Both the position numbers and the translations under genes were made by a program. Under the pieces are notes generated by a model, which was not told the DNA's origin, searched no databases, and saw nothing but the letters and a program-made list of their open reading frames with translations. Below are positions 18,141 through 25,943 of a stretch of DNA of 55,585 nt, in pieces. Position 1 is the first letter of the stretch, and the number at the start of each line of letters is the position of its first letter. Source of the DNA: Desulfovibrionales bacterium. Its GTDB lineage: Bacteria > Desulfobacterota > Desulfovibrionia > Desulfovibrionales > Desulfonatronaceae. Where the stretch lies: assembly GCA_007693505.1 (NCBI GenBank), contig REDL01000076.1, forward strand, positions 1 through 55,585, given 5' to 3'.

Positions 18141-18415
18141 AAATATTGAACCCCACGCAACCCGGCAAACACCAGTATTCCAGGCCATAGGAGTTTAGCA
18201 AATACAGCTTGAACAGCTTGACGCAAGGTAAAAATATTTTGAAGCATTTCTCTGACGATGATTTCCGTAGAGGCAGGCCTCGCGCCTGCCTAGTTTGCGA
18301 GCAATCACATGGAATACTAATGTCTAATGGGCGTAATTTGTTACCGCCCCTACGAAAGGACAAACGTGCCAGGGAAACAACCACAATACTGTTTGGGATA
18401 TTTTTGCTCGACTCC
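18141..18415. repeat. Intergenic region with dispersed palindromic repeats
   Basis: Between the porin promoter and the pgsA stop. It contains AGGCAGG/CCTGCCT (7-bp stem, 18271-18291) and an imperfect GGGCGTAA/TTACCGCCC hairpin (about 18329-18350) ending in CCCCTACGAAAGG. The GTAG...CTACGAAAGG border style is that of short intergenic palindromes found in many copies in some genomes. No gene is recognised. Confidence 0.45.
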
Positions 18416-18991
18416 TTAATCGACCGGTCGTTGGCCATCCCCGGAAAAATGCTTCAGCCCGATAGCGACATAGTGGATACCGGAAAGCACGGTGCTCGCC
18501 GTGACCAGAACCACAAGCCCCTGTACCAGCCCATGCCACGGCAAGGCGAAGGAGTGCATGGCCAGGACGCCGATGATCAGCACGATTTGTCCGCAAGTAT
18601 TGACCTTGCTCAACCTCGTCGGCTGAATCCGGGCCCGGACATCCTCCCCCCAGACATGCAGTAAGGCCATACCGCCAATAATCAGCACATCCCGGCTGAT
18701 GACCAGCACGGCCAACCAGCTGGGCAGCAATCCCGTAAGCCCAAGGCCCAGGTAGGCCGTGACCAGCAACAGCTTGTCCGCGACCGGGTCCAGCAGGGTC
18801 CCGAGTTGGGAACGCTGTTGAAGCACCCGGGCCAGGAAACCGTCCAACCCGTCACTGACCCCGGCAACCAGAAACACCACCAACGCCGCGCCAAAGCGCT
18901 GATCAATGAACAACACCACGAACACGGGAACGAGAACGATCCGGAACAGGGTGATCAGGTTGGGGATGGTCCAGTTGCTCTGTGGGGCCAT
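18416..18991 (-). CDS. pgsA: CDP-diacylglycerol-glycerol-3-phosphate 3-phosphatidyltransferase
   Basis: 191 residues with the full CDP-alcohol phosphotransferase motif DG-X2-AR-X8-G-X3-D-X3-D (DGFLARVLQQRSQLGTLLDP...D, near residues 50-72) and five or six membrane segments. It makes phosphatidylglycerol-phosphate at the inner membrane. It begins 18 bases after yajQ and is co-transcribed with it. A phosphatidylserine synthase or another family member is less likely given the length. Confidence 0.92.
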   Translation of the reverse strand: MAPQSNWTIPNLITLFRIVLVPVFVVLFIDQRFGAALVVFLVAGVSDGLDGFLARVLQQRSQLGTLLDPVADKLLLVTAYLGLGLTGLLPSWLAVLVISRDVLIIGGMALLHVWGEDVRARIQPTRLSKVNTCGQIVLIIGVLAMHSFALPWHGLVQGLVVLVTASTVLSGIHYVAIGLKHFSGDGQRPVD

Positions 18992-19009
18992 GCATCGATT
19001 CCAATTGGC

Positions 19010-19501
19010 TCAGCGCTTCATGTTCACATGCTGCAAGGGTACATCGAATTCCTGCTGGTCCAATAGATTGATGACGGCCTGCAAGTCATCGATCTGCTTG
19101 CCGGTGACCCGGACCTGTTCATCCTGAATGGCGGCCTGGACCTTCATCTTCTGGGACTTGATCAGCTTGACGATCTTCTGGGCCGTGTCCTTGGAAATGC
19201 CCTCCTTGATCCGAATGTCCATCTTCACCCGGCCCTGGCTGGTGGCCTCCAGCTCCAGAAACTCCAGACTCCTGGGATCCAATTTGCGCCGGGTGAAATG
19301 CATTTTCAGCAGATCCTGGATGGCCCGCATCTTCATCTCGTCGCCGGTGACCACATGCAGAACCTTTTCTTTGCGGTTCAAGTCCAGGTCCGTTTTTACG
19401 TTACGAAAATCAAACCGCGTATCCAATTCTTTCCGGACGTTGTTCACGGCATTGTCCACTTCCTGCAGATCCACCTTGCTGACGATATCAAATGACGGCA
19501 T
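19010..19501 (-). CDS. yajQ: YajQ-family nucleotide/cyclic-di-GMP-binding protein
   Basis: 163 residues, the standard family length, starting [21 protein letters not shown] and containing the internal [15 protein letters not shown] and [21 protein letters not shown] stretches that define the UPF0234/YajQ family. Members bind nucleotides, and in Xanthomonas cyclic di-GMP, to influence transcription. The partner here is unknown. Confidence 0.93.
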   Translation of the reverse strand: MPSFDIVSKVDLQEVDNAVNNVRKELDTRFDFRNVKTDLDLNRKEKVLHVVTGDEMKMRAIQDLLKMHFTRRKLDPRSLEFLELEATSQGRVKMDIRIKEGISKDTAQKIVKLIKSQKMKVQAAIQDEQVRVTGKQIDDLQAVINLLDQQEFDVPLQHVNMKR

Positions 19502-19649
19502 CAGTTTCTCCTATGTCTGTATTCAGGTTTGCGTTCAACAGGCGCCCAACGCCCGACCATGCTCGAGGGCAAAACTGGAGGGGCGACCCGTTGGTCACCC
19601 CGACGAGAGCGGGACATCCGCAACGGGTCTTCCCTGAAATGAACCCGCC
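19502..19649. repeat. Short intergenic region with a palindromic repeat remnant
   Basis: A patch at about 19573-19625 (GGGGCGACCCGTTGGTCACCCC plus a distant GCAACGGGT) resembles the palindromic patches at 9.85 kb and 18.3 kb: a G-rich arm, GCGACC...GGTCACC core, then a downstream partner arm. No gene is seen. Confidence 0.4.
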
Positions 19650-20555
19650 TTATTTATGAAATATCGCGTGCTTGCCTTTCTTTCGCCAGCGCTTCCATGG
19701 CGAACTCAGCACCCCGCCGGAATACACCGCGCCGGCCCATCGCTCATGGAGAATCTTGTTGAAGACAACCATGTCGTTGAGCACATTACGGATTTTAAGG
19801 TGGTGCATTTCCTCGCAGACCTGCTCCAGAAGCAGGACAACATCCTCCAGCCTGCCCCCAATGATGCCGCAATTCAGAACAGGCCTGTCATGTAAAAAGG
19901 AAAAGCGTTGTCCATATATCCGATCAAAATGTTTCAGCATCCAGGGGTTGTTCCCGATCAGCGTGTCCTCCCCTCCGAGAAACAGCCGATAGCTCTCGCG
20001 CTTGCGCAGCTGCTCCGCCTGGTGCCGCCACCACCCGGCCACCCCGCCGGGAGCGAGAAAAGGGTCGGATTCCCGGCCCAAGGCACTGCGCAGTGCATCC
20101 TTCAGCCCGGTTGTGTCCAGATAATCCCAGAGCCGGCGGCGTTCCAGAAGCAGAAAGGGATCGCGCTGAAACCAGGCATCCGCAACATCAACAAGAAACA
20201 CATGGCCAACGCCGGCAGTGATATCGGCCCGCTTCAGATAGTCCCGAAACAGGAAAAAACGCTCATCGCCAGCCGTGAAATCACCAAGTTCAACCTGCTG
20301 AAAACAAAAGCTCCCCCCACGCCGCCCTCCACCCAGGACGTCAAACCATTGCGTATACTTGGCTACAAATGTCGCACTGAGGTGATCGTGCAGGAGGACC
20401 CCGGACAAGCCCAGGCGTAAAATGGAATGGAACCAGTCCGCAAAATAATCGAAACTGGCCGCAGTTACGGACTGGCCATGTTGCGGGTGGCGCTTGCCAG
20501 CGAAATAGGCGCCCAGGATGAGATTTTCCGGGGCATTGCCGGATGGGGTGGACAT
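19650..20555 (-). CDS. Putative GT-A-type glycosyltransferase, family not recognised
   Basis: 301 residues from ATG 20555; an upstream TTG would add 7. Neither start has a clear ribosome binding site. The pattern FLVDVADAWFQRDPF (near residue 122) resembles the metal-binding DxD strand of nucleotide-sugar transferases of the DUF616/TOD1 type. VLNCGIIGG with a following helix is the later acceptor-side motif of the same fold. GEDTLIGNNPWML also fits. Soluble, no signal peptide. It follows the PqqD-like gene by about 50 bases. A glycosyltransferase role is inference from motifs alone. Confidence 0.5.
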   Translation of the reverse strand: MSTPSGNAPENLILGAYFAGKRHPQHGQSVTAASFDYFADWFHSILRLGLSGVLLHDHLSATFVAKYTQWFDVLGGGRRGGSFCFQQVELGDFTAGDERFFLFRDYLKRADITAGVGHVFLVDVADAWFQRDPFLLLERRRLWDYLDTTGLKDALRSALGRESDPFLAPGGVAGWWRHQAEQLRKRESYRLFLGGEDTLIGNNPWMLKHFDRIYGQRFSFLHDRPVLNCGIIGGRLEDVVLLLEQVCEEMHHLKIRNVLNDMVVFNKILHERWAGAVYSGGVLSSPWKRWRKKGKHAIFHK

Positions 20556-20603
20556 CGCGGAGGTTGGTGGGTTCAAGGAAGAGGGAAGGTCACGCTTGAG
20601 GGA

Positions 20604-21023
20604 TCAGCGCAGCCCAATGATCCCCCTGCGCCCCAGTTCCTTGATGAACGCGGTCACGGAGAGTTCCGCCTCCTTGCGCTCCAAACCGTATTCCCGGATG
20701 AAGGCGTCGATGATCTGCTGCACGGTATTTTTTCCGTTGATCAGACTCCAGGCCAGCCCGCCCATTTCATCCAGCTCCAGCTGTTTGACCATTGGCCTGC
20801 CGTCCCATTTGCCAAATTTCTGTGCCCATTTCCCAAACCAGGGCTTCATGGTCGTCGGATAGCTCAGCCGAATGATTCCATTGGGCTGCGGATGCTCCTG
20901 AACATCCTTGCTGCGCACGGGACGAAACGCCAGGGCTTCCTTGCGGGATGCGGGGGAGGATGTTTCAGCCGCCTTCGTGTCGGGGGATTGTGGCATAGGT
21001 ATTTCCGATGGATCCGAATTCAT
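20604..21023 (-). CDS. PqqD-family protein
   Basis: 139 residues. The C-terminal 80 (about 58-139) form the PqqD winged fold: LELDEMGGLAWSLINGKNTV, then a helix, then ELSVTAFIKELGRRGII. PqqD domains bind precursor peptides for radical SAM and other modifying enzymes, but many stand-alone copies have no known partner. The first 40 residues are a low-complexity Pro/Ser/Ala tail. ATG 21023 is favoured because GCGGAG lies 5 bases upstream, which makes it overlap the preceding gene by 59 bases; ATG 20996 is the alternative. No peptide gene or cyclase is adjacent. Confidence 0.75.
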   Translation of the reverse strand: MNSDPSEIPMPQSPDTKAAETSSPASRKEALAFRPVRSKDVQEHPQPNGIIRLSYPTTMKPWFGKWAQKFGKWDGRPMVKQLELDEMGGLAWSLINGKNTVQQIIDAFIREYGLERKEAELSVTAFIKELGRRGIIGLR

Positions 21024-21981
21024 TCAACTCCGCAAGTCGGGCCTGGAGCAGAAACATGGCCAGGATCATCCGGCCGTCTTCCGAAAGCCGGATAAAGGCC
21101 CGGGACCCGCGGCGTGTCCATCCGCTGGGCGGTTTCTGCCAGCGAACCTCCACGGAAGACCGCGTCGTGTCCAGGGCCCGCAACGAACCCAGCTCCTTGG
21201 CGTAATAGGCCTCGGCCCACTCCCGCAATCCCTTGCCCTTCAAAACCGCTCGAGCCGGGGCAATCCGTTCCAGGACCAGCCTGGTTGGGCTTTTCCAGCC
21301 TCGGTTCTTGAATTCCAGGCGGTACCGACCGGCCTTGAAAGAATGCGCAGCCAGCTCCAGCCAAGGCGGAGTCCGGAAGCGGATACCAAAAAGCTCCCAG
21401 GGAAGCCAGTGATTCGGATCCGGATTTTGCAGGCTGTGCAGGATGGCAATCGCGTCCTCGACGACGGATCGTCCTCCGGCTTCGTAAAACTGGATCATCC
21501 AGGCCAGTCCCGAGACAGATGAATGCACCACCGCGCCCCGGCCTGCCGTGATGTTTTTTGCAGGCAACTCACTCTCAAGGTGGTCGCGCACCCGCCAGAA
21601 AATTGGCTGAGCCCGGACTTCTTGCTCCGCCATCCGCCTCTCCAGCTCAGCCACGGCCTCAGCCCATGGACGTGGAATCGTCTCCTCAGCCGGCTTGGAA
21701 TCATCACGCCCGGATGGATCTTGAGACTCTCCTCCATCTCCGCTGAAAAATTCCGCCCCCTTCAATTCCTTGGAAAGTTTTTGAAATACCTTGTCAAAGG
21801 ACAACTTCCCCCGGATTTTTCCCCACTTGACCTCCATCACCGGCCCCTGGTCATCCTCGACCAGCAGATAGTACTTATCCAGAACCGCCGGAGTCCAGGA
21901 CGGCGGCACCCGAAGTAGCAGCCCGTTCCAGTACAAGGGAACAGGCTGTTCCGGAAACGCGAAGGATGCATCAGCCACCAT
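20965..21981 (-). CDS. Conserved-looking protein of unknown function
   Basis: 338 residues, soluble, no signal peptide. The N-terminal part (LYWNGLLLRVPPSWTPAVL, then EVKWGKIRGKLSF) reads as a small beta-rich domain. Residues about 75-110 are a charged linker. The centre (VVHSSVSGLAWMIQFYEAGG then FGIRFRTPPWLELAAHSFKAGRYRLEF) looks like a second beta domain repeating the first: both have a substrate-face phrase, an RxPPxW motif and a strand. I do not recognise the family. Overlap with the PqqD-like gene implies a functional link. Confidence 0.7.
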   Translation of the reverse strand: MVADASFAFPEQPVPLYWNGLLLRVPPSWTPAVLDKYYLLVEDDQGPVMEVKWGKIRGKLSFDKVFQKLSKELKGAEFFSGDGGESQDPSGRDDSKPAEETIPRPWAEAVAELERRMAEQEVRAQPIFWRVRDHLESELPAKNITAGRGAVVHSSVSGLAWMIQFYEAGGRSVVEDAIAILHSLQNPDPNHWLPWELFGIRFRTPPWLELAAHSFKAGRYRLEFKNRGWKSPTRLVLERIAPARAVLKGKGLREWAEAYYAKELGSLRALDTTRSSVEVRWQKPPSGWTRRGSRAFIRLSEDGRMILAMFLLQARLAELNEFGSIGNTYATIPRHEGG

Positions 21982-22035
21982 TGCCCCCCATCAAGCGCAT
22001 ATCACTCCCCGTCACCGTGCCCCATGCCCGTCCAC

Positions 22036-22230
22036 GTCCCCGTCCCCCGTTCAGCCTCCAGGAATCAGGCAAAACAACAAAAAGCATTCGAAACAGGCTC
22101 AAGTTCACCGAACAATCCGCCGTGGATATTTTTTCCAAAATAATCAAATTTTTAGACATATCGCGACGAACAAAGCTGCTTTCGCGGCCGTGGTGAGTTG
22201 TTTTGGGCGTCCCCGTGCACGTGAACGGGG
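22036..22230. repeat. G/C-rich inverted repeat pair flanking an A/T-rich core
   Basis: Arms near 22036-22053 (CGTCCCCGTCCCCCGTTCA type) and 22207-22230 (GTGAACGGGGACGGGG type) are nearly inverted copies surrounding about 150 bases of A/T-rich DNA. It lies between the 338-residue gene and the next upstream minus-strand gene. It could be a decayed miniature element or simply paired intergenic repeats. Confidence 0.3.
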
Positions 22231-22253
22231 ACGGGGGGCAGGAGCGAGATGAT

Positions 22254-22889
22254 TCAGTGCGGGATAAAATCCTCAAGCCTGCGGATTTCCTTTTCGCCGT
22301 TCATATCCATTCCCTGACGATCGCGGGACCGTTCCCAACAGGCCCGCTCCTCCTCCCATAAGGTGGTATGCGTCATTTTGATGGACACTCCCGGACGCAT
22401 ATCATCCACTTTGCTGTACATCAGCACAACCTCCACCTGCTCCGGCCCGTCCTTGCCCAAAATCCACTTCCAGGCCTGGATGGTATTGAAAGGATTGCCC
22501 AGCCATTGATCAGGCCTGCCCCAACGCTCCCGGTACATCCGGTTCAAGTCCCGGAACAACTTTTCCGTGGGATCCGGGAAAAGATCCCGGAACAAGGATT
22601 CGCTACGCTCCGCGAACTTTATCTTCACTCGGGATACCAGCTTCTCATCCCTGCACACGGTATAGCTCAACGACCCTCCCCGAACCCCGGGAATGACCCA
22701 GGGCTTGAGCTTGGCCTCTTTCATGAACAGCACATCCGGATGTTCCGTTGCGGTATCCCGATACACAAGATGCCAATAACGATCCATGTCCGTGCCCAGC
22801 TCAACCCCTGCCAGGATTTTGAAAGATTCGGCCCCGGCCGAACCGGTCCAGGCAAGACAACACATTAGCGCCCACACCCACTTTTTCAT
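22254..22889 (-). CDS. Exported protein of unknown function
   Basis: 211 residues with a clear signal peptide (MKKWVWALMCCLAWTGSAGA, cleavage before ESF). The mature part is mixed alpha/beta: an LGTDMDRYWHLVYRDTATEHP stretch, a GGSLSYTVC strand followed by VKIKFAERSE, and RWGRPDQW followed by WKWILG. It reads like a periplasmic protein with one small beta-sheet domain that monitors or binds a ligand. No family recognised. AAGGAG precedes the ATG. It stands alone. Confidence 0.65.
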   Translation of the reverse strand: MKKWVWALMCCLAWTGSAGAESFKILAGVELGTDMDRYWHLVYRDTATEHPDVLFMKEAKLKPWVIPGVRGGSLSYTVCRDEKLVSRVKIKFAERSESLFRDLFPDPTEKLFRDLNRMYRERWGRPDQWLGNPFNTIQAWKWILGKDGPEQVEVVLMYSKVDDMRPGVSIKMTHTTLWEEERACWERSRDRQGMDMNGEKEIRRLEDFIPH

Positions 22890-23250
22890 AACAGCTCCTT
22901 AACCGATGTCACGAAAAAACCCGAATTCGACAACCTGACCTCATATACGGCATATACGACCATAAAGGAAATTCAACTCCCTGGACATGTTCCGTGTCCG
23001 GGCATTTTGGGCTTTGGCTGCGCTGCATTCTCTTGTCCTAACGCGGGCCATGCCCGCAACCCTGTTATCAGTTAGTCAGTTATTTGTTATTTGTTATCAG
23101 AAAAACCAATTAACCAAATAACTGATAACAATTTCTTGTTTTTTTATGACATGGTCTCATGGCTGAGTCACTAAAGTTTGCAGAATAAGGATGGAAGAGG
23201 CGGGCCGTTGGTGTCTTGCGGTTCGATCCGGCGGGGTGTAGTTAGCGGGA
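22890..23250. other. Divergent intergenic region with an A/T-rich inverted repeat
   Basis: 361 bases between divergent genes. An inverted repeat spans 23064-23129: CAAATAACTGATAAC on the right pairs with an interrupted left copy (GTTATCAGTTA...GTTATTTG), and GTTATCAG also recurs directly at 23093. This is probably an intergenic repeat element; it may affect promoters on either side. No RNA gene recognised. Confidence 0.4.
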
Positions 23251-24906
23251 ATGGCCACACATTCCAACCCATCCATTTCCCCCAGCAAACACCCAGCCCT
23301 GAATTCCCCGCGCAGTGGGGACATGCGCGCCCTGGCCCATTACATTTTCGCCCTGGTCATTATGACGCTCTATGGGGGAAGCGTCTGACCTCTCCTCGAA
23401 TCGCTCTCGGTCTGGGAGCTGGGTCGGATCATCTTCATCCCCCTTGCCGCCGCCTATCTGTTGCGGCTGGTCCTGATCCATCGGCTGGTCGATCCGCTTC
23501 CTCCCCTGGAACGCTCCCGCCGCCAGTTCAGGATCGAGCTCTCCCTGCTTGTCGGCGTCGGCCTGACTATCGCCGTGTTCAACCTCGTTTTCATGGATTT
23601 CCCGCTGGTGCGTAGCGGGTTGAAGGTGGTCCTGGGCTTTCTCGCCTTTGGACTGTTCCAGTCCCTGGACATGACGTTGGAACGCGAGCGGCAGGTCATC
23701 GGCCAGGCCAAGCACCTGGGATTCGGTCATGCCCCCCCGGCGATGCTCTTCCCCTTGACACGGCGTTTCCTCTACCTGACCATTTTATTGACATTTCTCG
23801 TCTCGGCCATCCTGATCCTGGTCATCATCCACGATTTGCGCTGGCTTTCGGCCAGTGCCATGGGCCAGGACGACATTTCCATGCTCGTACGGGCGGTGAT
23901 TATTGAAATCCTGTTTGTCATGGTTGTCATGATGGCCCTGGTCATCAACCTGATTCTCTCCTACACCAAAAATCTCAGCCTGCTCCTGGACAACCAGACT
24001 TCGGTCCTGGAGCGGGCCAGCAAGGGAGATCTGAGTGACTATGTCCCGGCCGTGACCAATGACGAATTGGGATTCATCGCCGGCCACACCAATCAGATGC
24101 TCGAAGGTCTTCGGGAGCACCTGCGAATCACTCGCGGCCTGGAGGTGGCCAGGGAAATCCAGACCACACTTCTGCCCGCGGCCTCTCCCGCGGTTCCCGG
24201 GCTGGACATCGCCGGGAAGAACATTCCCTGCGAGGCCATTACCGGAGATTATTTCGACTATTTCCACACACGGGACGGGGAGCATCTTGCCGTGCTCGTC
24301 GGAGATGTCAGTGGCCACGGAGTCGGCTCGGCCTTGATCATGGCCTCGGTCCGTTCCCTGATCCGGCTTCGGGTCACACTTCCGGGTTCTCTGGCTGAAT
24401 GCATGGCTGACGTCAACCGGATGATGACCCGGGATACCTTTGGCTCCGGTCGATTCATGACTCTCTTCTGCCTGGTCATCGATACCCGCAGTTTTCAGCT
24501 CCACTGGTCCGGCGCGGGTCATGACCCGGCCATTGTTTACTCTCCGACCACTGATAAATTCACGGAACTGCCCGGCATCGGGCTGCCTCTGGGCATCCGG
24601 GAAACCAGCCGGTATGCGGTTGCCTCTCGCAACAGGCTGGAACCCGGTGCGATCATTCTTTTGGGCACCGACGGAATCTGGGAAACCATGGATGATCAGG
24701 GTCGATTCTTCGGCAAGGACCGCCTTCGCGCCACCATTCGGAAGCATGCAGCGGGATCCGCCCAGGACCTGCTGGATGCGATAACCAGGGACGTGGCCGC
24801 GTTTCGCGGCGAGCATTCCCAAGAGGACGACGTCACCATGGTTGTGGTCAAAATGGCCGATCATCCGAATTCCGCTGACTCGGCGTTCACGGCCACACGG
24901 AATTGA
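23251..24906 (+). CDS. SpoIIE-type PP2C phosphatase with HAMP domain; frame interrupted by TGA at 23386
   Basis: The intact part (23461-24906) encodes, counting from 23461, membrane helices, a HAMP-like linker (about 175-222) and a SpoIIE/PP2C phosphatase domain with metal-binding Asp residues in GDYFDYF and VGDVSGHG. Such enzymes dephosphorylate STAS-domain antagonists in partner switching; an antagonist gene lies 6 bases past its stop on the other strand. The same frame continues upstream through TGA (23386-23388) into a plausible N-terminus (ATG 23251 or ATG 23323, the latter with GTGGGG before it) forming another membrane helix. The only start after the TGA is a TTG without a ribosome binding site. 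So the gene is nonsense-mutated, suppressed, or a selenoprotein. Confidence 0.75.
23386..23419 (+). promoter_or_regulatory. In-frame TGA followed by a SECIS-like hairpin
   Basis: TGA at 23386-23388 is followed after 14 bases by a 6-bp stem (GCTCTC/GGGAGC, one T-G pair, 23403-23419) with loop GGTCT. The E. coli fdhF selenocysteine element has loop AGGUCU at nearly the same distance (about 18 bases versus 20 here). The hairpin match may be chance; Trp (TGG to TGA) would fit the membrane-helix context equally well. Confidence 0.3.
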
Positions 24907-24912
24907 CAGGCA

Positions 24913-25257
24913 TCAGCCATCAACCCGCAACCGTCGCAATGCCTCGGAACAATCCTGATGCAGGGCGAAAATTTGGTCGTAACCGGAAATAGTAAAGATT
25001 TCCTGGATATAGTCTTTCAATGAGCAGACGGCGATCCGACCTTCCCGACCGTGCAGTCGCTGGTAGGCCATGACCAGGACCCGCAATCCGGTGCTATTGA
25101 TATAGTCCAGCCCGTTACAGTCGAAGATGATCTTTGTCGTTCCATTTTCCAAAGCCGCCAGCACGGATTGCTCAAACTCGCCGGCAGTGCTGCCATCCAG
25201 CCGCCCCTTGACCGAAAAAACAACAACACCATCCCTTGTTGTCTGCTCCAAATTCAT
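24913..25257 (-). CDS. STAS-domain anti-sigma factor antagonist
   Basis: 114 residues from ATG 25257 (AAGGAGGG upstream; ATG overlaps the kinase stop as ATGA). The STAS fold motif DYINSTGLRVLV carries the conserved phosphorylatable Ser. Non-phosphorylated antagonist binds the anti-sigma kinase and frees its target; phosphorylation by the kinase reverses this. Its dephosphorylation would fall to the SpoIIE-type phosphatase encoded convergently 6 bases away. Confidence 0.93.
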   Translation of the reverse strand: MNLEQTTRDGVVVFSVKGRLDGSTAGEFEQSVLAALENGTTKIIFDCNGLDYINSTGLRVLVMAYQRLHGREGRIAVCSLKDYIQEIFTISGYDQIFALHQDCSEALRRLRVDG

Positions 25258-25751
25258 TGCCACCCTCCTTGCTCTGTTCCACCCTGGCCAAAACCGACCA
25301 CGGGACGGGTGATACATGACGTGGCTTTTTCCAGGTTCTTTTCCAACTCCAGAACATTCTGCCCGTGCTCATACCGGTAGCGAACCGCATCCATCAAGGA
25401 TTTCATGATGTGGATGCCCATGCCCCCCACGGAGCGCTCCCGCTGCAGGGGCGGCTTATCCAGTTCAGGCGCGGCCTTCTTCAATGGATTGAAGGGAGCG
25501 GCATTGTCCTTGATCTTCATTTTGAGCAAAGCTCCATCCAGTTCCAGAAAAATTTCAATGCGATGCATTCCTGGAGTAACGTAACCGTATTCCAGAGTGT
25601 TGCTGACGATCTCATCCAGGGCCAGGTTGAGCTGATAGATACATTTCTCCGACCACTCCAATTCCCGGCCCATTTTCTGAATGATTTCGGCCATACCGGC
25701 AATGGAACCGCGCTGAGCGGTGATGATATACGCCATCAGGTTTTCCGGCAT
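25254..25751 (-). CDS. Anti-sigma factor serine/threonine kinase, RsbW/SpoIIAB-like
   Basis: 165 residues with a HATPase_c (GHKL) fold: the N-box LALDEIVSNTLEYGY (Glu and Asn for Mg-ATP), the G1 box IKDNAAPFNP, and the G2 box SVGGMGIHIMKSLMD. There is no histidine-kinase dimerisation domain. It binds ATP, phosphorylates the STAS antagonist, and holds a sigma factor or another partner. No sigma gene is nearby, so the target is unknown; the divergent ABC exporter and cyclic-nucleotide protein are candidates. Confidence 0.92.
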   Translation of the reverse strand: MPENLMAYIITAQRGSIAGMAEIIQKMGRELEWSEKCIYQLNLALDEIVSNTLEYGYVTPGMHRIEIFLELDGALLKMKIKDNAAPFNPLKKAAPELDKPPLQRERSVGGMGIHIMKSLMDAVRYRYEHGQNVLELEKNLEKATSCITRPVVGFGQGGTEQGGWQ

Positions 25752-25943
25752 ACGTGTCGATCCTTGTTCCAGGCGGTTCAGCGAGGCAGCCGGCCTGAAT
25801 TTTCAGCAATACGGTTTGCCCGAAGAAATCGAAAACAGGGCGCAGCAACCGCGGGTTCACCCCTTCTCCCAAACCGGCAAACGTCGCTTGCTCCAGGCCC
25901 CGAACACCCGTAAGACACCCCGCATGCACCAGGAAACGTAACC

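Noticed and set aside
20604-21023. PqqD as part of a PQQ biosynthesis operon
   Set aside because: No pqqA, B, C or E gene is near, and the domain is carried with a long N-terminal tail.
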